Below, in pieces: positions 1-6,559 of a stretch of 18,375 bases of DNA. The stretch is from Bacteroidales bacterium UBA1180 (GTDB lineage Bacteria; Bacteroidota; Bacteroidia; Bacteroidales; Paludibacteraceae): positions 474 to 18,848 of the forward strand of contig DBYS01000022.1 in assembly GCA_002310195.1 (NCBI GenBank). The letters are read 5' to 3'. The notes below the pieces were generated by a model. The model saw nothing but the letters and a program-made list of their open reading frames with translations. It searched no databases and was not told the origin of the DNA. The translations under genes and the position numbers were made by a program. How positions within the stretch are numbered: position 1 is the first letter of the stretch; each line of letters starts with the position of its first letter.

Positions 1-2736
1 ATGCGACTGAACATAATCGCTCAAATTCTTTATGTCATCCATCTTGGCATCTTGACAAGATACAGCCGTACACTTCCGTTGTGCATTAACTGCTTTGGTG
101 ACCAATAAAATATTGGTATCAACCGTTGCATTCTCAAACACTTTAATACCGGCAAAATCAATTAGTATGTCCGGTGTCATTTGACTGCTTAAGAACTCAC
201 GTGTTTTCTCTCCATATCCAGCACGCATCCACTTATTGGATGTAATGAAGCAAAGAATGCCGTTTGGTTTGAGCAATTGGTAACCTCGTTCATAGAACAA
301 GCAGTAGATGTCGCCTGTCCGTGCGTAGGTCTTGTAATTATTACGCGAGTCACCTTTCTTGGTGGTGTTAGGCGCGTATAACGTAGCAAGTTTACCTCCA
401 TCTGCTTGTAATTGAATATACGGAGGATTGCCGATGATAATATCAAAACCTGCAAATTTACCTGCATCATCCAAAACTTCGGGATACTCAATCATCCATT
501 CCAAAGAATGTGCAAAAAGAGAATCGTTTTGAGCAGTTTGGTTAGCTTCTGTATCAAAGATATTCAACTGTGAACCATCGTGTAGCATGTGGTACTTTAT
601 CTGCTCAATACTTTTTCTAACTTCTTGCTTCTGCGCTTTGTCACATGTTTGCTTATAGTCAAGAACCGCCTTTTTGTATGAGGCTACATACTTTTGCAAG
701 AAAATGTCGTTGATAGATTCTCCTACGACAACAGGATATTTGTTTTTGAGTGAATCACCACATTTGATGTTAATGTCAATGTTCGGCAAAGTCTCCAGCT
801 CGTGTGTGTCGTCTCGATAGTAAGCATTTTTAAGCAATTCTATCCACAATCGCAAACGACAAATATTGACGGAGTTATTATTGATGTCAGTTCCAAATAA
901 GTTGTTTTCAATAATACGTCGTTTGAGTTCAAAAAGCGTCTTTTGTACGCGCAGGCTTTCAGCACTATTAGGATTATAGTGGAAGATTTCGCCATCCTCA
1001 TCCAACACTATCAGTTCATCGTTGTCGATCGAAAAGGTGTAGTCCTTTAAACGTTTTCCGTTTTCATCTTGAAGCAGCCCTAATTCAGCACGTATTGCAA
1101 TAAGACAATTAAGTGCTGATACGAGGAAGTGCCCTGATCCGACTGCGGGGTCACAAAGTGTAATACTATCCAAGATAGCAATAGCTTCTGCTTTGTCAAA
1201 GTCCTGATTGTGAATATCGGTTAATGTTTTACAAGAATAACCGTAGTGGGCATTGAACTTTTGTATCACTATACGTTCAATCGCTTCGCGACACATATAT
1301 TGTGTGATAAATGCCGGTGTAAAGAACGAACCATCTTTATATCCATTGATTTTCTCAAAGATAAGACCCAATACAGACGCGTTGATAAGTGTTTTATTCT
1401 CGGCTTTAGTAATATCGTCAGATTGTTCACTACCGAAGTCATACGCATCCAAGAAACGGAACAAGTACTCCAACGTATCCATTTCCATCTTCATGTGATG
1501 ACCGTTCTTGTCTTTAATAACAGTATGAGAGAATAAGGGCATCTGACCAAGTTTTAGCCCTGTGATTCGGAAGTACTTATCCTCGTTTTCAGTGAGTTCA
1601 AAGAGTGAACTATTAAGATACGGAATATTGTGGAACTTCTCCTTGACTTGTGCCGGACGGTTTTGCGCCGGAATAGCAAGCACTTTGAAGAAGAGTTCGT
1701 TGAGTTCATCGTAATCTTTGATGAATTGTGGGGCGAGAAAGCGATATTCGTCTGAGTGTTGATTGCCGTGGTAACTGATGAGTTGGCTTTCCAATAGTTT
1801 TAGGAACAGTACTCGGTTAATCCATGTAATTACAAGATTTAGGGCAAGATCGAATTGTTCTTCTTCCGACGAGATACCATAATCTTCCAATTGGTATATC
1901 GTACTTTCTAAAAGAGAATATGTATTCCTGCGTGCGGTTGGTTTACGCTCGATGACATTCTTTCCATCCACTTTATGTTCCTCCAAACCAATTATGTGCA
2001 GTAATTCATTGTAGAATGCCGTATTGAGTTTGTTGGAGTCGGTAAACTTCATCGCTTTCAACAAATGTGCAGGTTGCAATATACGATAGAACCATAACTT
2101 TGCCGTATCGCTTTTCAATGTGCGAATATCACGATAAGCAAAATCAATGTTCTGCTTCACCTTATCTATTTGAGGCTTTGCTATTTCGGTATAGAAATCC
2201 TTTGTGCCGCTAAATAGCAATTCATTGTTGTCGAACTCTTTATATAATTTGACAAATTTCTTATCGTCGGCAAAATACTTCTCAAATACGGAAGCATCAA
2301 TTATAAACCATTCGTAGCCGTTGGTAATGATAAGATGTTTGAGCGTGATATTTGGAGATTCTGGTTTAAACCTCTCACGCATGAAGTACAAAACAAGTTC
2401 TTGCATTGCTTTGCAATTCAGATTGTGAATTGAAGGAAATTCAGACTGATTAGTAGGAGACTTAGCCTCAATTATCACCTCAATAGGACTATTAGCATCC
2501 TTTGTTTGGTATATTGCACAATCTATCTTGTCGGCAGTATTTACCAGATTTGTCTTGCCGTAAAAAGCATCCTTCAAGAATGTCTCAATATAGCTCTTGT
2601 TGTGCTCTTCCGTCTCGTTAGGTTGAATGCTTTCTTTCAGATTGCGCAAAGCTTCCGTATAAGAGGTGAATTGCTCATTAGTTGGCTTTTGACGCAACAA
2701 CTGCTTGTTGAGGATGTCCTTAATTTCCTTTAGCAT
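1..2736 (-). CDS. Type IIG-like restriction enzyme / N6-adenine DNA methylase (partial, 3' end off window)
   Basis: The reading frame starts at the ATG at 2736-2734 (MLKEIKDILNKQ) and stays open for 912 codons to the window edge, so the C-terminus is missing. Near the N-terminus a PD-(D/E)XK nuclease core of the HsdR_N type is visible: D72 in KIDCAIY, then E90-A-K92 in VIIEAKSP. In the middle, SAM-binding motif I reads DPAVGSGHFLV (D529), and the adenine-methylase catalytic motif IV reads GNPPY (N770-Y773). This order, nuclease then gamma-class methylase in one chain, matches Eco57I-like type IIG enzymes, which cut and methylate DNA without separate R, M and S subunits. The target-recognition part would lie in the missing C-terminus. 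It follows rhuM after 57 bases and probably shares its transcript. Two hand-counted 60-base lines (from 1 and 2281) give about 37-38% GC against 53-60% in sampled housekeeping lines, suggesting transfer. A BREX PglX-type methylase is less likely because of the nuclease residues. Confidence 0.88.
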   Translation of the reverse strand, partial: MLKEIKDILNKQLLRQKPTNEQFTSYTEALRNLKESIQPNETEEHNKSYIETFLKDAFYGKTNLVNTADKIDCAIYQTKDANSPIEVIIEAKSPTNQSEFPSIHNLNCKAMQELVLYFMRERFKPESPNITLKHLIITNGYEWFIIDASVFEKYFADDKKFVKLYKEFDNNELLFSGTKDFYTEIAKPQIDKVKQNIDFAYRDIRTLKSDTAKLWFYRILQPAHLLKAMKFTDSNKLNTAFYNELLHIIGLEEHKVDGKNVIERKPTARRNTYSLLESTIYQLEDYGISSEEEQFDLALNLVITWINRVLFLKLLESQLISYHGNQHSDEYRFLAPQFIKDYDELNELFFKVLAIPAQNRPAQVKEKFHNIPYLNSSLFELTENEDKYFRITGLKLGQMPLFSHTVIKDKNGHHMKMEMDTLEYLFRFLDAYDFGSEQSDDITKAENKTLINASVLGLIFEKINGYKDGSFFTPAFITQYMCREAIERIVIQKFNAHYGYSCKTLTDIHNQDFDKAEAIAILDSITLCDPAVGSGHFLVSALNCLIAIRAELGLLQDENGKRLKDYTFSIDNDELIVLDEDGEIFHYNPNSAESLRVQKTLFELKRRIIENNLFGTDINNNSVNICRLRLWIELLKNAYYRDDTHELETLPNIDINIKCGDSLKNKYPVVVGESINDIFLQKYVASYKKAVLDYKQTCDKAQKQEVRKSIEQIKYHMLHDGSQLNIFDTEANQTAQNDSLFAHSLEWMIEYPEVLDDAGKFAGFDIIIGNPPYIQLQADGGKLATLYAPNTTKKGDSRNNYKTYARTGDIYCLFYERGYQLLKPNGILCFITSNKWMRAGYGEKTREFLSSQMTPDILIDFAGIKVFENATVDTNILLVTKAVNAQRKCTAVSCQDAKMDDIKNLSDYVQSH

Positions 2737-2793
2737 AGTGTATAGCCTTTATTGTTTTTTTAGTGCATTTTCTCGATTCATTATAAAAATAGA

Positions 2794-3651
2794 TTACATC
2801 TTGCTCAATAGTTCATCGGTGGTTTGCTCCATTCGACTAAACGCAAACCATTTCTTGCCTACATCCTTGAGAGACGCGCCGATATGATAGACCGTCTCGT
2901 CAATGCACAAGAATCTGTCATGTGAACGATCAAATTGCTCTACCTCAATAGGTTCGTATTGTGCGTTGTGCTTGTCGAAGTCAAGCGACAACTGCGGAGT
3001 GAAATACTTGGTGTAAACCTTTGCGGAAACTCCTTTTGCGCGCTTGTCCAACATCTTCAGCACGCTATCATCTACATAGTTGTCGATAAGTACAATGCGC
3101 GTTTTGGCTTCGCGGATACGGTCGTTAACAAAATTATAGGCATCGAAGATTTGACCGTCATAGAAGATGCCTTCAACAGGAGGCAAAGACGTGCGCACAA
3201 AGAAATCTATCTTTTCTTCGACAGCCTCTAATCTGCGTTCATGAGCCATCAGACTTTTGTCAACATGCTCTTCTACAGCCAACAGGCGCTGATTAACCGC
3301 ATAACCACGTAACAAATAATCTTTTATGATTCTATTTGCCCACTGGCGGAATTGCGTGCCACGTTGGGACTTTACGCGATAACCAACCGAAATGATAACA
3401 TCAAGGTTATAGAGTGTCACTTCATACAACCGTTCTCGGTTCTTAGGTACGATTGCAAATTTTGCAACTGTACTTTCTTTCTGGAGTTCACCTTCGGCAT
3501 AAATATTGCTAATGTGGCGTGCAATAACCGATTTGTCTCTTTGGAAGAGCAAAGCCATCTGGTCTTGTGTGAGCCACACCGTCTCATCTTGAACTCGCAC
3601 TTCCAATTGGAATTGCTCGTTTGGCTGATATAAAACTATCTCGTCTTTCAT
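2794..3651 (-). CDS. rhuM: RhuM family protein with C-terminal PLD-like segment
   Basis: 285 residues, starting at the ATG at 3651 (MKDEIVLYQPN). An upstream in-frame start at 3693 lies inside the palindrome at 3677-3695 and is less plausible. Residues about 25-55 (WLTQDQMALLFQRDKSVIAR) have the helix-turn-helix-like pattern of the RhuM/antirepressor N-terminus. Residues about 118-150 are charged and heptad-like (LLAVEEHVDKSLMAHERRLE), probably a coiled coil. The C-terminal part holds H244-x-R246-x4-D251 followed by GAS (258-260), resembling a single phospholipase D-type HxK(x4)D motif with Arg for Lys. RhuM was named from a Salmonella pathogenicity island. Its biochemical role is not established, and homologues are often found inside restriction-modification loci. 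Here it precedes the restriction enzyme and has its own promoter at 3735-3766, so a regulatory or accessory role for that enzyme is an inference. Confidence 0.85.
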   Translation of the reverse strand: MKDEIVLYQPNEQFQLEVRVQDETVWLTQDQMALLFQRDKSVIARHISNIYAEGELQKESTVAKFAIVPKNRERLYEVTLYNLDVIISVGYRVKSQRGTQFRQWANRIIKDYLLRGYAVNQRLLAVEEHVDKSLMAHERRLEAVEEKIDFFVRTSLPPVEGIFYDGQIFDAYNFVNDRIREAKTRIVLIDNYVDDSVLKMLDKRAKGVSAKVYTKYFTPQLSLDFDKHNAQYEPIEVEQFDRSHDRFLCIDETVYHIGASLKDVGKKWFAFSRMEQTTDELLSKM

Positions 3652-3676
3652 TGTTTTGTCGGGTATAATTCTTGGT

Positions 3677-3695
3677 ATGTGCAAACTTTGCACAT
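3677..3695. promoter_or_regulatory. 19-bp palindrome in the rhuM leader (candidate operator or RNA hairpin)
   Basis: ATGTGCAAA-C-TTTGCACAT is a perfect 9-bp inverted repeat around one base. It lies downstream of the rhuM -7 element (3735-3742) and 25 bases before the rhuM ATG. A dyad there could be bound by a dimeric repressor such as RhuM or the restriction enzyme's own regulator, or could fold in the mRNA near the ribosome entry site. Binding is inferred; only the symmetry is seen. Confidence 0.55.
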
Positions 3696-3734
3696 GTGAT
3701 TTATCTTATTTCCGCATTCACCGAAATCCGCCTG

Positions 3735-3766
3735 CAAAGTTACAAAAAATATCTCACATTTGCAAA
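3735..3766 (-). promoter_or_regulatory. Bacteroidota-type promoter for rhuM and the restriction enzyme
   Basis: On the minus strand, TTTG (3766-3763) is followed after 20 bases by TAACTTTG (3742-3735), matching the Bacteroidota -33 TTTG / -7 TAnnTTTG consensus. The -33 element sits in a 10-bp palindrome, ATTTGCAAAT (3758-3767). Transcription should begin near 3728, giving a leader of about 75 bases that contains the 3677-3695 palindrome. Confidence 0.75.
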
Positions 3767-3827
3767 TTGTTTTGCATAATTTAATCAAACCAACATTTCG
3801 GATTGAGGTCTCGGCTTTTCCTCTTAT

Positions 3828-4229
3828 TTATTCTTGCTCGTAGTAATACGAGTAGTCGATACCTTTCATGAATAGCTCGCGATCATTGATTTTGTTTGTT
3901 AATGCGCCACGTAACAAACGGCGAATATCGGTGTTCTTTGCAGGAAGGGTCTTGACTACCTCTGCGATATCTTCCTGCGCGAAACAATCCGTTGCATACC
4001 GTTTGCCATCAGCAGCCAACAGTTTCAGTTGTATACATTTTGAATACAACTCGCCATGCTGCGCTTTTTGACGACTCTTAACAGTACCCCAATAGACACG
4101 GGGACGCGGACTATCCGTGATAGCCGCTACGATATCCACGATGGAGAAATACCATTTGCTATCGGTATCGTTCCACACCGCACGAACCATGTGATCGTTA
4201 TAGAATCGTATGGATTTCTTGGCGTTCAT
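3828..4229 (-). CDS. BRO-N domain (phage antirepressor-like) protein
   Basis: 133 residues, read from the ATG at 4229 (MNAKKSIRFYNDHMVRAVW). The frame is open further upstream to 4490, but that part is just the lipoprotein gene read in the wrong frame (Arg/Cys/Ser-rich), so the internal ATG is the credible start. The pattern IRFYNDHMVRAVW, then KWYFSIVDIVAAI, YWGTVKSR, CIQLKLLAADGKRYATD and EVVKTLPAKN is that of the BRO-N domain found in baculovirus BRO proteins and phage antirepressors, which bind DNA. Only this domain and a short tail (RRLLRGALTNKIN, ending SYYYEQE) are present, with no second antirepressor domain. No promoter was found in the 64 bases before it, so it may be read from the lipoprotein transcript. 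Target and function are unknown. It may belong to the adjoining restriction region or be a prophage remnant. Confidence 0.75.
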   Translation of the reverse strand: MNAKKSIRFYNDHMVRAVWNDTDSKWYFSIVDIVAAITDSPRPRVYWGTVKSRQKAQHGELYSKCIQLKLLAADGKRYATDCFAQEDIAEVVKTLPAKNTDIRRLLRGALTNKINDRELFMKGIDYSYYYEQE

Positions 4230-4293
4230 ATCCAGGTATTGTTTTACCGATCCAGCAGATCGATGATCTCGTTGGCATCGGAGCGGGCAACGG

Positions 4294-4773
4294 TTATTTG
4301 GATTTCTTGCGCATGAGCAGGCTGAGCTCCTTGCCATCCTCCTCACAGGTGACGAGTAGCAGTTCGTCGTTGGTATCGGCAGTACGGCGGAGGACGCCCA
4401 TCTCCTTAAATTCCTCCTCGTCATGTTCGCGAATAAACAGAACCGAATCGTCACGAAGCTGATAATCAACCGTGTAAGGCATCTTGGCATCGCCGAACAT
4501 GTTCACGAGTTCGCGCACGGGACCTGAGGTGTCGATGTTTAACTTGTCGCCATCAAACTCCATAGTCATGTGCATATGCGTGAGGAGCATCGAAGCGAAA
4601 GCTACAGCAAGCTGCTCTCCCTCGCTGTCGCTTTCGATCTCGGACAGGAGCGGAGAGAAATCGATCTCGTACTTACCTTGCAGGCCTTGGGCAGCATCAG
4701 CGGATTGTTTGGCAGACTTGGCGCAGGACATCATCATCAGTCCGACGCAGAAGAACAGAAAGAGCTTTTTCAT
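4294..4773 (-). CDS. Small lipoprotein of unknown function
   Basis: 159 residues beginning MKKLFLFFCVGLMMMSC: a short positively charged start, a hydrophobic stretch and a lipobox with acylated Cys17, so the product is predicted to be a membrane-anchored lipoprotein. The mature part opens with KSAKQSADAAQGLQGKYEID and continues as alternating polar/hydrophobic segments (MTMEFDGDKLNIDTSG, DDSVLFIREHDEEEF), which suggests a small beta-rich domain like the lipocalin-like DUFs common in Bacteroidales. I do not recognise the family with certainty. Its own promoter lies at 4795-4826. The BRO-N gene follows after 64 bases. Base composition (53% GC in the line from 4621) matches the core genes rather than the restriction region, so it probably marks the resident side of the junction. 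Confidence 0.8.
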   Translation of the reverse strand: MKKLFLFFCVGLMMMSCAKSAKQSADAAQGLQGKYEIDFSPLLSEIESDSEGEQLAVAFASMLLTHMHMTMEFDGDKLNIDTSGPVRELVNMFGDAKMPYTVDYQLRDDSVLFIREHDEEEFKEMGVLRRTADTNDELLLVTCEEDGKELSLLMRKKSK

Positions 4774-4794
4774 AGGGTATGGATTTTAATTGTG

Positions 4795-4826
4795 CAAAGA
4801 TACAAAAAAAATCTGAATTATGCAAA
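4795..4826 (-). promoter_or_regulatory. Bacteroidota-type promoter for the 4294-4773 lipoprotein
   Basis: Minus strand TTTG (4826-4823), 20-base spacer, TATCTTTG (4802-4795). It lies about 20 bases before the lipoprotein ATG. Both elements are followed by CA, giving TTTGCA twice. Confidence 0.75.
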
Positions 4827-4886
4827 TTTTTGTAAAGAAAAGATGTCGAAAACAGACTGATGCAACAAACCCGAACGTATTCACAC

Positions 4887-4913
4887 AAAAAAACCACTCG
4901 GATGGAGTGGTTT
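4887..4913 (-). terminator. Rho-independent terminator of tRNA-Met
   Basis: An 8-bp perfect stem, AACCACTC (4892-4899) with GAGTGGTT (4905-4912), closes a 5-base loop. On the minus strand it is followed by a run of seven T (complement of A at 4887-4893). It begins just downstream of the tRNA-Met 3' end. Confidence 0.85.
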
Positions 4914-4917
4914 TCTG

Positions 4918-4991
4918 TAGCGGGACCCAGGATTGAACTGGGGACCTCATGATTATGAATCATGCGCTCTAACCAGCTGAGCTATCCCGCC
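4918..4991 (-). tRNA. tRNA-Met (anticodon CAT), probably elongator
   Basis: 74 bases. Acceptor GGCGGGA pairs with TCCCGCT (one G-T pair) with discriminator A. D-arm AGCTCAGCTGGTTAGAGC, anticodon stem GCATGATTCATAATCATG with loop TTCATAA (anticodon CAT, A37), and T-arm CCCAG-TTCAATC-CTGGG are all in place. No CCA is encoded. The G-T first pair differs from the C-A mismatch expected of an initiator, and the D-arm is that of elongator tRNAs. A tRNA-Ile2 (lysidine-modified CAT) cannot be fully excluded from sequence alone. Confidence 0.93.
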
Positions 4992-5029
4992 TCGCGTTCG
5001 GCAAATCGTGCTATCGCGAAAAAAGCATG

Positions 5030-5061
5030 CAAAAGTACAACAAAAAAACGGGAAATGCAAA
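5030..5061 (-). promoter_or_regulatory. Bacteroidota-type promoter for tRNA-Met
   Basis: Minus strand TTTG (5061-5058), 20-base spacer, TACTTTTG (5037-5030), 38 bases before the tRNA. It lies directly after the end of trmO, so the tRNA could be read both from here and from the trmO transcript. Confidence 0.72.
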
Positions 5062-5083
5062 TATCGTACTCAAAAATTTCCCA

Positions 5084-5779
5084 TTAATTCGTACTTTTCC
5101 CTGATTTTGCACATGAAGATAGCATTTTTGTGTCCACAACGTGCAAACAATCAGCGATAACACGGAAATGGATATTCCACCCTGCATAATCGATGCCGTA
5201 GATGCGTTCGGGGTCGTCATGATACGCCGGACGAGGGTCTTGCTCAAGGATCTCGCAGAGCTCCTGCAACGGCAAACCTGTGGGCAACGGTTCAGGCCAA
5301 ACGACCTTGAGCAGTCGTCGCGGAGTGGCATCAACAAAGCCGTCACAGCTGTCAGGATGAGAGTCGCAATAGCGGAGATAGGGTTTGATATCGTAGATAG
5401 GTGTTCCATCCATCATATCCGCTCCCTCGACAACCAACACAGGCCCTTCGGCCGTATGTTCGACCTCCACGAGACGCACGGATGTCAGTCCGAGCGGATT
5501 AGGGCGATAGGGCGAACGGGTAGCAAACACGCCGACACGAACATTGCCGCCCAAACGAGGCGGACGAACGGTCAGAGAGTGCGTGTCGGCAGCTTCGTGG
5601 AATCCCCACAGGAGCCAAAGATGCGAGAACTCGGTTATGCCGCGGATAGCATCGTCGGAGCGATAAGGCGGACAGAACACGATACGCGTGCGCAGGCTCG
5701 TGCAATCACGAACCTGACGGGGTATGCCGAACTTGTCGGTAAAACCGTTGCGGGCATGTGCAATAGGATGAAGTTCCAT
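5084..5779 (-). CDS. trmO: tRNA (N6-threonylcarbamoyl-A37)-N6-methyltransferase TrmO
   Basis: 231 residues, the usual size for the TsaA/YaeB/TrmO family. These enzymes use SAM to methylate t6A at position 37 of certain ANN-decoding tRNAs (tRNA-Thr in E. coli), giving m6t6A. The signature is clear: GIPRQ near the start (18-22), RIVFCPPY, the hallmark RSPYRPNPLGLT (88-99), IYDIKPYL (about 128-135) and the C-terminal DPRPAY plus YGIDYAGWNIHFRV, the conserved second half seen in bacterial TrmO. The start ATG at 5779 sits just after a promoter (5790-5820) and gives the expected N-terminus (MELHPIAHARNGF). The gene is divergent from udk and is followed downstream by tRNA-Met, itself an ANN decoder, with no terminator between them. 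Confidence 0.93.
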   Translation of the reverse strand: MELHPIAHARNGFTDKFGIPRQVRDCTSLRTRIVFCPPYRSDDAIRGITEFSHLWLLWGFHEAADTHSLTVRPPRLGGNVRVGVFATRSPYRPNPLGLTSVRLVEVEHTAEGPVLVVEGADMMDGTPIYDIKPYLRYCDSHPDSCDGFVDATPRRLLKVVWPEPLPTGLPLQELCEILEQDPRPAYHDDPERIYGIDYAGWNIHFRVIADCLHVVDTKMLSSCAKSGKSTN

Positions 5780-5789
5780 AAATCTGCTG

Positions 5790-5820
5790 CAAAGATAATA
5801 CTTTTTTTTGACATATACAA
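5790..5820 (-). promoter_or_regulatory. Bacteroidota-type promoter for trmO
   Basis: Minus strand TTG (5820-5818), 20-base spacer, TATCTTTG (5797-5790). It is only 10 bases from the trmO ATG, so the leader is very short or absent. Confidence 0.65.
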
Positions 5821-5861
5821 GTGATAAGGAGAAAAAAAATCATATACATATAAAAAAAAAC

Positions 5862-5892
5862 TTGCATATATGCAATTTTTTTTGTAATTTTG
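5862..5892 (+). promoter_or_regulatory. Bacteroidota-type promoter for udk and downstream genes
   Basis: TTG (5862-5864), 20-base spacer, TAATTTTG (5885-5892), 29 bases before the udk ATG. The -33 element forms the left end of a perfect 14-bp palindrome, TTGCATATATGCAA (5862-5875). It is divergent from the trmO promoter, the two -33 elements being separated by about 41 AT-rich bases. Confidence 0.72.
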
Positions 5893-5921
5893 TACCGCGT
5901 TACACTCAAACACCCCAAACT

Positions 5922-6545
5922 ATGTTTATTATTGGCATTGCCGGTGGAACCGGCTCAGGAAAGACAACCGTCGTCCGCAAACTAACCGAACGCCTCCCGA
6001 AAGGCGAAGTGGTAGTAATTCCTCAAGACTCGTACTACAAGGACAGTAGTCACGTGCCCGTAGAGGAACGTCAGAACATCAACTTCGATCATCCCGATGC
6101 ATTCGACTGGCCACTGCTGGCAAAGCATATATCCATGCTTAAGCAGGGCGAGGCTATCGAGCAACCGATCTACGACTACATAACCTGTACACGGCAGAAA
6201 GAGACTATACATATCGAGCCGAAAGAAATCATCGTGGTAGAAGGGATCATGGCGCTGAGTGACAAGAAGCTCCGCGAACAGATGGATCTGAAGATATTCG
6301 TTGATGCCGACGGTGACGACCGGCTGATACGCGTGATCAGTCGCGATATAGTGGAGCGCGGACGTACAGCCGAGGCCGTGATGGAGCGTTATCAGCGCGT
6401 ACTGAAACCGATGCACGAGCAGTTCATCGAGCCGTGCAAACGCTATGCGGATGTGATCATACCGCAAGGCGGACACAACAACGCGGCGATCAACATGATG
6501 GTTAAGTTCATCAAACAAGAACTCCGCGAGAGACGTACAACCTAA
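5922..6545 (+). CDS. udk: Uridine kinase
   Basis: 207 residues from the ATG at 5922. The open frame extends upstream to 5808, but that part overlaps the promoter, and MFIIGIAGGTGSGKTT is the family's normal N-terminus. The enzyme phosphorylates uridine and cytidine with ATP or GTP in pyrimidine salvage, in the cytoplasm. Seen: Walker A GGTGSGKT (8-15), the IPQDSYYKD segment, NFDHPDAFDW, PIYDYITCTR, the Walker B-like IIVVEGIMAL, IFVDADGDDRLIRVISRD, RGRTAEAVMERY, and IEPCKRYADVIIP near the end. Length is normal. It is the first gene of a tightly packed plus-strand run, with the GH3 gene starting 14 bases after its stop. Confidence 0.95.
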   Translation: MFIIGIAGGTGSGKTTVVRKLTERLPKGEVVVIPQDSYYKDSSHVPVEERQNINFDHPDAFDWPLLAKHISMLKQGEAIEQPIYDYITCTRQKETIHIEPKEIIVVEGIMALSDKKLREQMDLKIFVDADGDDRLIRVISRDIVERGRTAEAVMERYQRVLKPMHEQFIEPCKRYADVIIPQGGHNNAAINMMVKFIKQELRERRTT

Positions 6546-6559
6546 ACACCTCATACCCC

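Noticed and set aside
4244..4310. Third-frame peptide ending ARSDANEIIDLLDR before a TAA on the minus strand, possibly the tail of a lost gene
   Set aside because: Plausible-looking but has no start and hits a stop shortly upstream within the lipoprotein gene; too short to call a pseudogene.
4230..4490. Upstream extension of the BRO-N frame to 4490
   Set aside because: It reads the lipoprotein gene out of frame, giving an Arg/Ser/Cys-rich stretch unlike either family; the start was set at 4229.
5141..5824. 227-codon plus-strand open frame
   Set aside because: Lies opposite trmO, which has clear family motifs and a promoter; the translation is Arg/Ile-rich with no recognisable domain.
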